64,000 nucleotides of DNA from Vibrio harveyi NBRC 15634 = ATCC 14126 = KCTC 12724 (GCF_001591145.1 NZ_BCUF01000033.1:1-64000); one strand, 5' to 3'; positions 8,830 through 18,188 are shown, numbered from the stretch's first letter. Notes: generated from the sequence alone by a model not told the origin. Program-made: numbers and translations.

Positions 8830-9462
8830 CTATTGGGTATAAGGCACGCTCAGGTTTGGTAAATCGCCTTTGGTTAGACGCACATACACCAAAGCGGCGG
8901 ATTTTGCGTCTTGCAGGGCATCGTGTTTGTCTTGAATCGGTAGCTCGAGGTGCTTACAAATCGCATCAAGACTTAAGTCGAAGTAGGCGTTGGGCAAATG
9001 ACGTTCGAGCTTGTCGTGATAAATTTGGCTCACTTCGATGAGCGGGTTAGGTAGTGGAAAGCCTAAATGCCTCAGACAAGCGAGGTCGAGGATCTTTTTG
9101 TCGTAGCGAATGTGGTAGCCAACCAAAGGACGATTGCCGATAAAGTCGAGTAGCTTGATGAGCGCTTCTTTTTCGCTGATGCCATCCACCAAATCTTGGT
9201 GGCGGATATGGTGAATTTTTACTGAGCCTGAATCGAGTGATTGCGGGGCGCGAAGTCGAACTTCGAATGGTTTGCTGGTGATGATGCGATTATCGATGAT
9301 TTTGGTCGCAGCGATGGTGACCAGCTCGGCTCGATTTGGGTCCAAGCTGGTGGTTTCGCAATCGAGAGAGACAAATTCGCCTTTTTGCGGCGAACAAAAC
9401 AGTGGCTGATAAGGTGAGCCCTTCAGCTTGTAATGCCAGTATTTCCTTTGTAGCCAATTCAT
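8830..9462 (-). CDS. DEDDh 3'-5' exonuclease, DnaQ-like
   Basis: A 210-residue stand-alone exonuclease domain related to the proofreading subunit of DNA polymerase III. All three motifs are present: ExoI SLDCETTSLDP (Asp-x-Glu), ExoII GYHIRYDKKILD, and ExoIII HDALQDAKSAALVY with the DEDDh histidine. It lacks the C-terminal tail of replicative DnaQ, so it is not the polymerase subunit. It lies 35 bases downstream of the cNMP/CBS gene, forming a two-gene operon that also occurs beside acs-type loci in other proteobacteria. AGAGG precedes the start. Its substrate is unknown. Confidence 0.85.
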   Translation of the reverse strand: MNWLQRKYWHYKLKGSPYQPLFCSPQKGEFVSLDCETTSLDPNRAELVTIAATKIIDNRIITSKPFEVRLRAPQSLDSGSVKIHHIRHQDLVDGISEKEALIKLLDFIGNRPLVGYHIRYDKKILDLACLRHLGFPLPNPLIEVSQIYHDKLERHLPNAYFDLSLDAICKHLELPIQDKHDALQDAKSAALVYVRLTKGDLPNLSVPYTQ

Positions 9463-9497
9463 CCCTGTTACCTCTCGTCTTATTTGCCTAAAAGACT

Positions 9498-11324
9498 CTA
9501 ATCACGGATTTGATAATGGAAGCCTAAGAACTGCTTAAACTTCTTCACCACATGTAAGCTGTGGCGTAGCAAGTCTCGTTCTGTCCTGTCTAGCTGTTTG
9601 ATGTCGATGTTGTTCAGTGCTTCTTGCTTACTCAATTGCTGGTTCAAACGGATCTTGAAGAACAGCTTCAGCGCCTCATTGAGATTATCGGCGGTTTCTG
9701 GTTCTAAGATACGTTTGTTTCTCAGTGCTTCGATACGCTCGAAGGTGTTCTTCTCTTCAATCGCGTATTCCAATGCCAAAGTGCGAATGCCATGTACAAT
9801 TGGGAAGATGCCGCCGCGCTTGATATCCAGCCCGTCTTTAGCACTTTTTACGTTGCCAAACAGAGTAAGAGGCACGGAAAACTGCAGCGCAGGTCGAGTG
9901 AAATCGGACAGAATCAACATGCGATCTTTCATGCTGTCTCTGAGGTGCTCGGCGATAGGCGTGAGCAACTCTCGATTGCCTGCGACCGCATGGGCGTCAC
10001 TGAAGATGGCTAAATCCATGATTTGTTCTGGCTGCGCTTTGGCAATCCAACCATCGAGCGTTTTGATCCAGCCTTGCTGTGTTCGAACCCACTTCGGATT
10101 GTTAACCATGACTTTGCCTGGGCAGAGTGGATAGCCCAGTTGCTGCAAGGTGTGGGTGAGGGTTTGCATCACTTCGGTGCAATGTTCCCATTCCAGCCCA
10201 TCTTGGATGATCAGTGCGTTATCTTGATCGGTTTTGAGGATTTGCTCTCCACGACCTTCCGAGCCAAGCACAATCAGACAACAGTGATCGTGCAGGGCTG
10301 GTGGCACCACAAGCTCAAACGCTTTTTCGATGATTTGCTCGTTCACGGCAGATATCAGCTCCATGATGAAGCGAGTGCGGATGCCGTTGGTCAGCAAGCT
10401 ATCCACCAACTGACGCTGTCGATTGGAAGCTAGGGCTAACTCCTCCACGCTGCTGGCTCGCGCTATGCTGAGTGTCAGTACGTGTGAGTGAGTGGAAAAC
10501 GCACTGAGGATTTGCGTCATGTCCAACATACCGACCGCTTGATTGCCTTCGCACACCATTAGACGTTTCATGCGATTGCGCGTCATGGTGATCATGGCGT
10601 TAAACAAGAAGTCACCATCATCCACGTGATAAACAGGGAAGGTTGCGATCTCACTCACTGGTGTATCGAGTGGGTGGTCGTCAAGCATCACGGCATGGAG
10701 CATATTGGTTCGCGTCACTATCGCGTAGGGATGCGCCGATGGATATTGCTCTAGGCGTGGGTCATCTTGGTTAAGCTGAACCAAAGCGGCATCAATGCCA
10801 TTGTCTTTAAGTGTTTTAGTGACCTGATTAATTGGCATATCAGGTGCCAATAGCATCGGTGGATGATAGATGCTGCTATCGACTTTAGTCAGAATGAATT
10901 CCGCGAGGTTTTGCTGCTGTTGAGCCGCTTCAATGAGGGCTTGGCGTTTGGATAAGTTGTTATCGAAGTAGGCGGCGAACTGTCCGTTCTCGTTATACAG
11001 CTCAAGAAACACTTCTTTGGGCAGCAAGTACGAGAGGGTATCTTCCAGTGCCACATACTGATGGCGCACGCTTTCTTCAAACAAAGAGCGCACATCAAAC
11101 ATGTCGTCGTTAGCGTAGTGAGCAAACACTTCGTCTTGATCTTTTGAGCGCTCTTCTACGGCACCTTTAATCAGCACGTGCAGGTGAGAGTTGTCTTGCC
11201 CACAAGCTAAAATGACATCTCGCGTTCGGTAGTACGCCACATCAAGAGACGAGCGCAGTCGATTTTGCTGTGCGTCAGTCAGGCGGTCGAACGGTGGAGA
11301 TTGCATATTAAATTTGTCAGGCAT
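9498..11324 (-). CDS. cNMP-binding / CBS / DUF294 nucleotidyltransferase-like protein
   Basis: A 608-residue putative signal-sensing protein. Domains in order: an N-terminal cyclic-nucleotide-binding-like fold (about 10-125), a pair of CBS domains (about 150-285), a DUF294 nucleotidyltransferase-like domain with GSEGRGEQILKTDQDNALI, and a DUF294 C-terminal domain. The GSEGRGEQ and TDQDNA motifs are those of the GlnD-like nucleotidyltransferase superfamily, so it may modify a partner protein, but the target is unknown. No membrane segment is seen. The start at 11324 has AGGTG about nine bases upstream. It is co-transcribed with the exonuclease downstream; both sit between acs and crbS, hinting at a role in carbon-source switching. 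Confidence 0.85.
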   Translation of the reverse strand: MPDKFNMQSPPFDRLTDAQQNRLRSSLDVAYYRTRDVILACGQDNSHLHVLIKGAVEERSKDQDEVFAHYANDDMFDVRSLFEESVRHQYVALEDTLSYLLPKEVFLELYNENGQFAAYFDNNLSKRQALIEAAQQQQNLAEFILTKVDSSIYHPPMLLAPDMPINQVTKTLKDNGIDAALVQLNQDDPRLEQYPSAHPYAIVTRTNMLHAVMLDDHPLDTPVSEIATFPVYHVDDGDFLFNAMITMTRNRMKRLMVCEGNQAVGMLDMTQILSAFSTHSHVLTLSIARASSVEELALASNRQRQLVDSLLTNGIRTRFIMELISAVNEQIIEKAFELVVPPALHDHCCLIVLGSEGRGEQILKTDQDNALIIQDGLEWEHCTEVMQTLTHTLQQLGYPLCPGKVMVNNPKWVRTQQGWIKTLDGWIAKAQPEQIMDLAIFSDAHAVAGNRELLTPIAEHLRDSMKDRMLILSDFTRPALQFSVPLTLFGNVKSAKDGLDIKRGGIFPIVHGIRTLALEYAIEEKNTFERIEALRNKRILEPETADNLNEALKLFFKIRLNQQLSKQEALNNIDIKQLDRTERDLLRHSLHVVKKFKQFLGFHYQIRD

Positions 11325-11507
11325 GAGAGCACCTAAATTTGGTGGGAACACATTCTAAGTCTGACAAATTTCCCTGCCGAAGCCAGACGACTTTGGTCTA
11401 AATCGTCACAATCTAATTTTGCATTTCGAGACCCTGTGCCATTGAGGAAACGGTAAGTTGCCGATTCTTCCCTTTTTCTATTACGCATTGCGATCCATAA
11501 TTCCGCG

Positions 11508-11523
11508 TCCCAAACGTTTACGT
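11508..11523 (+). promoter_or_regulatory. Putative PurR-type operator
   Basis: TCCCAAACGTTTACGT matches the E. coli PurR consensus ACGCAAACGTTTGCGT at 13 of 16 positions, including the central AAACGTTT with its CpG step. It is centred in a wider dyad, with TTCCGC (11501-11506) and GCGGAA (11525-11530) as symmetrical outer arms. It ends 42 bases before the MFS start codon. Another LacI-family regulator could also use it. Confidence 0.45.
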
Positions 11524-11565
11524 GGCGGAAGTCGTTAGTTTTTGTCGTTTTTTAGGATGTCAGTG

Positions 11566-12756
11566 ATGTTGAAACCCTCTCCGTATGGCTGGATTTCCCA
11601 GTACTTTCTCGGATTCTTTTTTGCGTATGGCGTGTATCTGCCATTTTGGTCGTTGTGGTTTAAAGAGCAGGGCGTTTCTCCAACAGATATTGGTCTGTTA
11701 GTGGGTCTAGGTTTAGCGACGCGCTGTGTGGCGAACATGGTACTTACCCCACGTTTGCATAAAGTCGAACACCTTATGCCTGCATTACGCTGGTTGAGCT
11801 TTGCTGCCCTTATATTTGTTGGTTTCCACTTTTTCACTGGCGGCAACTTCTGGTTAATGGCGCTTGCCACCGTCTTGTTCAACTTGTGTTGTGGTCCTGT
11901 CGTGCCTCTGTCTGATGCGATGGCGAACTACTACGCTCGTTTGAAAATGCTCGATTACGGTCGTACCCGTTTGTGGGGCTCGGTTGCCTTTATTGCAGGC
12001 TCGACTGTGGTGGGTTACTTGGTGGCAGAGTTTGGCTCTGACATGATTTTGTACACGGCGATGATCGGTGTGTTTATCTCGCTCTTGTTTGCAATGCGTA
12101 ACACCAATCCAATGCCAGTGACACGTGATGGTCAACACTCTGAGCGTCCAAAACTCTCAGCGTTACTGACGGATAAACCGGTCGTGAAGTTCCTTGTGCT
12201 GATGGCGTTAATCCAAGGTAGCCACGCGGCGTACTACGGTTTTAGTGCGATTCACTGGAAAGCGGCTGGTCACTCAGAAGATGTGATTGGCTACTTATGG
12301 AGCTTGGGCGTGGCAGCTGAAGTTGCTGTGTTTGCTCTGAGTAAGCGTTTGTTCGCTGGCTGGTCTTTGCGTACTTTGTTTGTGGTTGCGGCTGGTGGTG
12401 TGATGCTACGTTGGGGCATGACAGCGTCTACGACCTCTATTTTGGCGTTGGTGGTAGTGCAAATGCTTCACGGCGTGACGTTTGCCATGGCGCACATTGC
12501 TGCGATTCAATACATCCAGAACTCAGCCGAGAACAAGATGGTGGCATTGCAGGCACTATATAACGCAATCCCACTGGGTGCGTTTATCGCGTTGATGACA
12601 GTGATCAGTGGTTGGGGCTATGAGCACTGGGGGGCGAATATCTTCTGGTTGATGGCGGCTATGGGCTTTATTGCACTGTTTATCAAAGTTGATCCTCAAA
12701 ATGATGAAAGTCATGTGGTTGATCTCTCAGCTAATGCGCCCGAAGCACAGAATTAA
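11566..12756 (+). CDS. MFS transporter, HcaT / nucleoside-symporter-like
   Basis: A 396-residue major facilitator with about 12 membrane helices, opening GWISQYFLGFFFAYGVYLPFWSLWFKEQGVS. The pattern is that of the small MFS group containing the 3-phenylpropionate transporter HcaT and related to nucleoside symporters. The start at 11566 was chosen for AGGA eight bases upstream; an ATG at 11557 overlaps that site. It is divergent from the cNMP/CBS gene and has a PurR-like box just before it, which would fit a purine or nucleoside substrate better than an aromatic acid. The substrate is not proven. Confidence 0.8.
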   Translation: MLKPSPYGWISQYFLGFFFAYGVYLPFWSLWFKEQGVSPTDIGLLVGLGLATRCVANMVLTPRLHKVEHLMPALRWLSFAALIFVGFHFFTGGNFWLMALATVLFNLCCGPVVPLSDAMANYYARLKMLDYGRTRLWGSVAFIAGSTVVGYLVAEFGSDMILYTAMIGVFISLLFAMRNTNPMPVTRDGQHSERPKLSALLTDKPVVKFLVLMALIQGSHAAYYGFSAIHWKAAGHSEDVIGYLWSLGVAAEVAVFALSKRLFAGWSLRTLFVVAAGGVMLRWGMTASTTSILALVVVQMLHGVTFAMAHIAAIQYIQNSAENKMVALQALYNAIPLGAFIALMTVISGWGYEHWGANIFWLMAAMGFIALFIKVDPQNDESHVVDLSANAPEAQN

Positions 12757-12816
12757 GCTTCTGTGACAGAGATTAAAAACTAACCTTTGTCTCTGTTGTG
12801 AAAGCAGTGTTAAATG

Positions 12817-12845
12817 AAACCTCTCCCTTATGGAGAGGTTTTTTT
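12817..12845 (+). terminator. Terminator between the MFS gene and crbS
   Basis: A perfect 10-bp stem AAACCTCTCC / GGAGAGGTTT with loop CTTAT and a T run. It ends 55 bases before the crbS start, so crbS probably has its own promoter or relies on read-through. Confidence 0.88.
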
Positions 12846-12899
12846 ATTCCTTGCTTTAAAAACAGCAAGAAAGGCAAGAAAAGTAAGAAAGGATATCGG

Positions 12900-15800
12900 A
12901 TGCAAGGATGGCTAGTGATTCCCGTTTCTTTGGCGTATTTGGGAATCCTGTTTTTAATCGCTTGGTACGGTGACAAACAAAAGAGATGGTTAGCGCGTTG
13001 GCGACCATGGATCTACAGTTTGTCGATTGCGGTGTACTGTACGTCGTGGACCTTCTACGGCACGGTCGGACAGGCGAGCAACAATCCTTGGTCCTTCCTA
13101 CCCATCTATATCGCACCGATCATCGTGTTTACTATCGGCTGGCGCGTCCTCGCTCGGCTTATCTTGATTGCCAAGCGCGAGCACATCACCTCCATTGCCG
13201 ATTTCATTGCCGCCCGCTATGGCAAATCACAAGGCTTGGCGGTGGTTGTCACCTTAATTGCGGTGGCAGGAATCCTTCCGTATATCGCTTTGCAATTGCG
13301 CGGCATCACCATGGGATTGGAGATCATCGCACCGGACTTGGCATCTGATCTCAGTTATCAAAACTACAGCGTATCTTGGTTTGTGGTCGGGGCGATGGCG
13401 ATCTTCACCATGCTGTTTGGTACGCGTCATATCGATAACACCGAACATCACCGCGGCATGATGATGGCGATTGCGTTTGAATCAGTACTCAAGTTGGTGG
13501 CGTTTTTAGTGGTGGGCGTGTTTATTGTTTGGCTCGCGATGGATACCGAGAGCTTCCATCTTGCCGATATTGCCGCTGAAACCTATGAATCACCCAACAT
13601 TCCGACCTTGCTGATTCATACCATTCTGACCATGCTGGCGATTGTCTGTTTGCCACGTCAGTTCCATACCATGGTGGTTGAGAATGAACGCGCGCAAGAC
13701 TTGCACGTCGCTCGTTGGTTGTTCCCACTGTATCTGATTCTGATGGGAATTTTCGTTCTGCCAATCGCGTGGGTAGGGCAAAGCCTGTTGAGTGGCAGCC
13801 CTGCCGATACGTACGTGATCAGCGTGCCGATGGCGGTGGGCGCGAATGACATCGCCTTGTTGGCATTTTTGGGCGGTACTTCCGCGGCAAGCGGCATGGT
13901 CATCGTCTCGACCATTGCCTTAGCTATCATGGTATCTAACGACTTGGTGATGCCGCTGATTTTGCGCCGGATGAAGTTATCAAAACGCAATCATCATCAC
14001 TTCTCTACGCTGTTATTACGTATACGTCGCGGACTTATTCTGCTTCTTTTGATTGGTGCATGGGGCTTTTATCAGGCTTTAGATAGTATCCACTCACTTT
14101 CTGCGATAGGTTTTCTCTCATTTGCAGCGATTACCCAGTTCGCTCCGTCTCTGCTTGGTGGGATGTACTGGCGTCAGGGCAACAAGAAAGGCGTGTATGT
14201 TGGTTTGCTGGTGGGTTTCACCATTTGGTTGATTACTTTGATGAGCCAAACCGACATGCTGGCAGGCGATGCAAGTAACAACTTGCTGATTTGGTTGATC
14301 ACTCCGCCTGATTTATTGGCAGGCTTTGGTATTGCTGTTTCTGACTGGGGTATGATCCTCAGCGTAGTGGCGAATACCGCGTGTTTTGTCGCGGTATCAC
14401 TAGCTACGCGCCCAAGCATAAGTGAACGCTTACAATCGGCGTCATTCGTTGGTACGCCGTTGCCTGAAAGTGAAAATATCAGCTTGTATCAGAGCCGTGT
14501 GACGGTCAGTGAACTGGAGATGTTAGCGTCACGATTTGTCGGACGAACACGAGTGAAATCCGCCTTCCAAACCTATTGGAGTCAGCAACGCGAAGAGCTG
14601 CTTCCCAATCAACAAGCTCCCTCTACCTTGATTCGACATACCGAGCGCGTACTTGCCGGTGTGTTTGGTGCCTCTTCAGCTAAGTTAGTACTTACTTCTG
14701 CTTTACAAGGCAGAAACATGCAGCTTGAGGAAGTAGCGACCATCGTTGATGAAGCCTCAGAGCTGTACGATTTCAGCCGTGGCTTATTGCAAGGTGCGAT
14801 TGAACATATTGGACAAGGCATCGCCGTGGTCGACAAGCAACTAAGGTTGGTGGCGTGGAACCAACGTTATCTGGAGTTGTTTGTCTTCCCGCCGGGATTG
14901 ATTCAAGTCGGGCGTCCGATTGCGGATGTGATTCGTCATAATGCTGAGCAAGGTTTGTGTGGTCCGGGTGACCCTGAAGATCACGTTCGTCGCCGTGTTT
15001 ATCACCTTGAACAAGGCACGCGACATACTTCTTCCCGTGTGCGTCCAGATGGTCGCGTAATTGAAGTGCAAGGTAACCCAATGCCCGGTGGCGGTTTCGT
15101 TATGAGCTTTACCGATATCACCGTGTTCCGCGATGCGGAGCAAGCTCTGAAAGATGCTAATGAGACACTAGAAGAACGCGTTCGTGCTCGGACTCGTGAA
15201 TTGGAACAACTGAACAAACAGCTGGTGGCAGCGACCCAACGTTCTGAGCATGAGTCACAATCCAAGTCGCGCTTCTTAGCCGCAGTAAGTCATGACTTGA
15301 TGCAGCCGCTGAACGCCGCACGACTGTTTGCTTCTTCGTTGTCGGAAGTTGCCAAAGACAGTGAAACCCAAAAGCTGTCGACCCACATTGAGAGTGCATT
15401 AGGGGCGGCGGAAGATTTGATTGGCGACTTGCTGGATATTTCGCGTTTGGAATCGGGCAAGTTGGACGTCAATGTGCATGGCTTTGCGGTTAATGATGTG
15501 TTGGCAAACTTGAATGCGGAATTCAGCGCGCTGGCGAAACAACAAGGCATTGAGTTCACCATGATCCCATCGTCTTTGATGGTGAAGTCTGACCCGAAAT
15601 TGCTACGCCGCGTGGTACAGAACTTCCTTACCAATGCGTTCCGATATAGCCCGAATGGCAAAGTTGTGCTCGGTGTGCGTCGCGTACAAGGGCGAGTGCG
15701 TATTGATGTATGGGACAACGGCATGGGTATCGAAGAAGAGAAGCAACAAGAGATCTTCGAAGAATTTAATCGTGGTACGCAAGTCCGTTCTGACCAAGGT

Positions 15801-16331
15801 TTAGGGTTAGGTTTGGCTATTTCGAAAGGGATTGCCCAAGTGCTAGGGCATGAAATTTCCATGCGTTCTTGGTTTGGTCAAGGCAGTGTGTTCTCGATTA
15901 CCCTAGATAAAGCAGAGAAGGTGCATATTCCGGCAGTTAAAGCGGTGAAGAGTGCACAATCTGACTTGAGCCATATTCGTGTGCTGTGTGTCGATAATGA
16001 GCCGGATATCCTAGTTGGAATGGAGAATCTACTCTCACGCTGGGGCTGTGATATTCGCATTGCGACCGATATCGTTGAGAGTCTGAAAGCGATCGAAGAC
16101 GATTGGCTGCCGGATGTGATTTTCTCCGATTATCGTTTAGACAATGGTCGAACAGGATTAGAAGTGTTGCAGCAATGCCGCTTGCGTCTGGGTAATCGCT
16201 TTGAGGGGGTGATCATCAGTGCCGACCGAACCGATGACATGATGGAAGGCATTAAAGCCAATGGGTTTAGTTTTATCGCCAAACCTATAAAGCCTTTGAA
16301 GCTGCGCTCGGTTCTCAATCGAGTCGCCTAG
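12900..16331 (+). CDS. crbS: CrbS: symporter-fused hybrid histidine kinase
   Basis: A 1143-residue inner-membrane sensor. Domains in order: an SLC5/sodium-solute-symporter-like module of about 13 helices (1-~510), a connecting STAC-type region, a PAS domain (about 630-745, ending SFTDITVFRD), a coiled coil (about 750-785), HisKA with the phospho-accepting His798 (AAVSHDLMQPLNAARLF), HATPase (NFLTNAFRYS, DNGMGI, GLGLGLAIS), and a C-terminal receiver with Asp1077 (FSDYRL) and a conserved lysine (AKPIKP). CrbS with CrbR is known to switch on acs in Vibrio. The ATG at 12900 is preceded by AAAGGA; the longer upstream frame crosses the terminator. No phosphotransfer (HPt) domain is visible, so how the receiver takes part in signalling to CrbR is open. 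Confidence 0.92.
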   Translation: MQGWLVIPVSLAYLGILFLIAWYGDKQKRWLARWRPWIYSLSIAVYCTSWTFYGTVGQASNNPWSFLPIYIAPIIVFTIGWRVLARLILIAKREHITSIADFIAARYGKSQGLAVVVTLIAVAGILPYIALQLRGITMGLEIIAPDLASDLSYQNYSVSWFVVGAMAIFTMLFGTRHIDNTEHHRGMMMAIAFESVLKLVAFLVVGVFIVWLAMDTESFHLADIAAETYESPNIPTLLIHTILTMLAIVCLPRQFHTMVVENERAQDLHVARWLFPLYLILMGIFVLPIAWVGQSLLSGSPADTYVISVPMAVGANDIALLAFLGGTSAASGMVIVSTIALAIMVSNDLVMPLILRRMKLSKRNHHHFSTLLLRIRRGLILLLLIGAWGFYQALDSIHSLSAIGFLSFAAITQFAPSLLGGMYWRQGNKKGVYVGLLVGFTIWLITLMSQTDMLAGDASNNLLIWLITPPDLLAGFGIAVSDWGMILSVVANTACFVAVSLATRPSISERLQSASFVGTPLPESENISLYQSRVTVSELEMLASRFVGRTRVKSAFQTYWSQQREELLPNQQAPSTLIRHTERVLAGVFGASSAKLVLTSALQGRNMQLEEVATIVDEASELYDFSRGLLQGAIEHIGQGIAVVDKQLRLVAWNQRYLELFVFPPGLIQVGRPIADVIRHNAEQGLCGPGDPEDHVRRRVYHLEQGTRHTSSRVRPDGRVIEVQGNPMPGGGFVMSFTDITVFRDAEQALKDANETLEERVRARTRELEQLNKQLVAATQRSEHESQSKSRFLAAVSHDLMQPLNAARLFASSLSEVAKDSETQKLSTHIESALGAAEDLIGDLLDISRLESGKLDVNVHGFAVNDVLANLNAEFSALAKQQGIEFTMIPSSLMVKSDPKLLRRVVQNFLTNAFRYSPNGKVVLGVRRVQGRVRIDVWDNGMGIEEEKQQEIFEEFNRGTQVRSDQGLGLGLAISKGIAQVLGHEISMRSWFGQGSVFSITLDKAEKVHIPAVKAVKSAQSDLSHIRVLCVDNEPDILVGMENLLSRWGCDIRIATDIVESLKAIEDDWLPDVIFSDYRLDNGRTGLEVLQQCRLRLGNRFEGVIISADRTDDMMEGIKANGFSFIAKPIKPLKLRSVLNRVA

Positions 16332-16334
16332 AAA

Positions 16335-16360
16335 AAAAGACCTCCGATTGGAGGTCTTTT
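16335..16360. terminator. Shared terminator between crbS and fumC
   Basis: An 11-bp stem AAAAGACCTCC / GGAGGTCTTTT with loop GATT, flanked by A and T runs on both sides. It can end both convergent genes. Confidence 0.88.
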
Positions 16361-16387
16361 GCTTTAAGGGGGTGATCGGTCGGTGGC

Positions 16388-17773
16388 TTATTCTGCAACG
16401 CCGCCTTGAGTCAGTTTGGCTGGATCGAGCAATCTTTCTAATGTGGCACGATCTAAGTCCGTTTCTTCTTCCGCTACATCAATGATAGCGCGACCTTGTT
16501 TGTAGGCTTTCTTCGCCACTTCCGCTGCTTTTAGGTAGCCAATCACAGGGTTAAGTGCGGTGACCAGAATCGGGTTCTTCGCCAGTGCCACATCAAGGTT
16601 GTCTTGGCGCACTTCAAACGTCGCGATGGCTTTGTCTGCCAAAGCAACGGCGCTGTTCGACAGCAGTTCAATGCTTTCTAGTACATTGTGAGCTATCACT
16701 GGCAGCATCACGTTAAGTTGGAAGTTACCCGATTGACCTGCAACGGTAATTGTCGCGTCGTTACCAATCACTTGTGCCGACGCCATGGCTGCTGCTTCTG
16801 GAATCACAGGGTTCACTTTGCCCGGCATGATAGAAGAGCCCGGTTGTAAGCCTTGCAGTTCAATTTCACCTAAGCCGGCTAGTGGACCTGAGTTCATCCA
16901 GCGAAGATCGTTTGCGATCTTCATGATCGCAACTGCTGCTGTTTTGAGCTGTCCCGATAGGGCAACGATCGCATCCTGACTGCTGAGATTGAAGAAGAAG
17001 TTTTTGCTTGAAGCAAACTCGATGCGCGTTGATTGCGTTAGGTTATCGGCAAAAAGCTCGGCGAAGCGTGGATCGGCGTTGATCCCTGTCCCCACCGCTG
17101 TTCCGCCTTGGGCTAATGCTTTCACAGCTGACAGTGTTTGCTCAATGGCTTGTTTAGCGTGTTCGATTTGGAATTGCCAGCCACCAAGCTCTTGGGCGAA
17201 GGTAATTGGCATCGCATCCATGAGGTGCGTACGACCTGTTTTCACCACATCTTTCAGGGCTTGTTGCTTAGTCTCTAGTGTTTCACTTAGGTGGGACAGT
17301 GCAGGCAGTAGCTGTTTCTCAATCGCAATTGCAGAGCTAACTTGAATCGCAGTAGGCACTACGTCGTTACTGCTTTGACCCATATTGACGTGATCATTTG
17401 GATTGACCGTTCCGCCTAGGTGCTCAGACGCCAATGTTGCAATCACTTCGTTGGCATTCATGTTGGAACTGGTGCCCGAGCCGGTTTGGAATACATCGAT
17501 AGGGAATTGGTCGAGGTGTTTACCATCAATGATGGCTTGCGCGGCATCAGCGATGGCATTGGCAATATCGCCTTCCAGTAAGCCAAGTTGAGCATTGGTA
17601 AGCGCTGCGGTTTGTTTGATGTGAGCGAGTGCTTGAATAAACCCCGTCGGCATGGTGTGTTTGCTGAAAGCAAAGTTATCGACAGCGCGTTGAGTTTGGG
17701 CTTGATACAAAGCGTTGGCTGGGACTTTGACTTCGCCCATGCTGTCCGCTTCGATACGGAATTCCGTGGTCAT
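16388..17773 (-). CDS. fumC: Class II fumarate hydratase, iron-independent
   Basis: Interconverts fumarate and malate in the TCA cycle without an iron-sulphur cluster. The 461-residue protein has the superfamily signature GSSIMPGKVNPVIPEA, SGTSSNMNANEV near the N-terminus and the TGRTHLMDA segment. It lies 16 bases downstream of a small gene with a strong Fur box, so it is probably derepressed when iron is scarce. That is the logical condition for an iron-free fumarase to replace class I enzymes. It is distinguished from the related aspA at 26224 by the fumarase-specific MGEVKVPANALYQAQTQRA opening. Confidence 0.97.
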   Translation of the reverse strand: MTTEFRIEADSMGEVKVPANALYQAQTQRAVDNFAFSKHTMPTGFIQALAHIKQTAALTNAQLGLLEGDIANAIADAAQAIIDGKHLDQFPIDVFQTGSGTSSNMNANEVIATLASEHLGGTVNPNDHVNMGQSSNDVVPTAIQVSSAIAIEKQLLPALSHLSETLETKQQALKDVVKTGRTHLMDAMPITFAQELGGWQFQIEHAKQAIEQTLSAVKALAQGGTAVGTGINADPRFAELFADNLTQSTRIEFASSKNFFFNLSSQDAIVALSGQLKTAAVAIMKIANDLRWMNSGPLAGLGEIELQGLQPGSSIMPGKVNPVIPEAAAMASAQVIGNDATITVAGQSGNFQLNVMLPVIAHNVLESIELLSNSAVALADKAIATFEVRQDNLDVALAKNPILVTALNPVIGYLKAAEVAKKAYKQGRAIIDVAEEETDLDRATLERLLDPAKLTQGGVAE

Positions 17774-17789
17774 GGTAGGTTCCTTTTGT

Positions 17790-18170
17790 TTAATCGAGTG
17801 GCGTCTGTATCAGACGTAATTGTTGTTGTAATGAGAGAAATTTCACATCGCCATCCTCAAATTGGTAGTAGTAACGTTTGAGACAAAGTAGCGGAGTGTG
17901 AATAGAATCGAGGCAGACTCGGCGGAAGATGCGGCTACGAGTAGGGTCTTGAATCGCGTCGAGAAGATGGAAGTAGACTTGGCGCAAATACAGCTCGCAC
18001 AGCAACAGGTTTTCATGCTCTGCATCGTGATCGTAGATGGACGACAGCACCATACCCCAATGGATGTAATCATGAATCACATCGGGTTCGAATCCGCTTG
18101 GCGCATACACATGAAGGAATCGGTCTTGCGCTTTAAAAAAGGCGTTGTAGATGGCTTGGCTGCTGTCCAT
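17790..18170 (-). CDS. Small Fur-controlled protein upstream of fumC, FagA-like
   Basis: A 126-residue soluble, helix-rich protein (MDSSQAIYNAFFKAQDRFLH...) with no catalytic motif I recognise. The segment RRVCLDSIHTPLLCLKRYY resembles, as I remember it, the conserved C-terminal RxLCLDxAxxPLRAL of FagA, the Fur-associated protein before fumC in Pseudomonas. Position, Fur box and co-transcription with fumC support that link; sequence identity is low and unverified. The start at 18170 has GAGG six bases upstream; the longer frame begins inside the Fur box and is rejected. Function unknown, plausibly tied to iron-sparing metabolism. Confidence 0.7.
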   Translation of the reverse strand: MDSSQAIYNAFFKAQDRFLHVYAPSGFEPDVIHDYIHWGMVLSSIYDHDAEHENLLLCELYLRQVYFHLLDAIQDPTRSRIFRRVCLDSIHTPLLCLKRYYYQFEDGDVKFLSLQQQLRLIQTPLD

Positions 18171-18188
18171 AGTTACCTCGACACTTAA

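Noticed and set aside
12798..12899. Upstream extension of crbS by 34 codons
   Set aside because: It would translate through the MFS terminator hairpin; the ATG at 12900 has its own AAAGGA.
15290..15862. 190-residue open frame antisense to crbS
   Set aside because: It mirrors the kinase region of crbS, has no ribosome-binding site or family resemblance, and arises from codon bias on the other strand.
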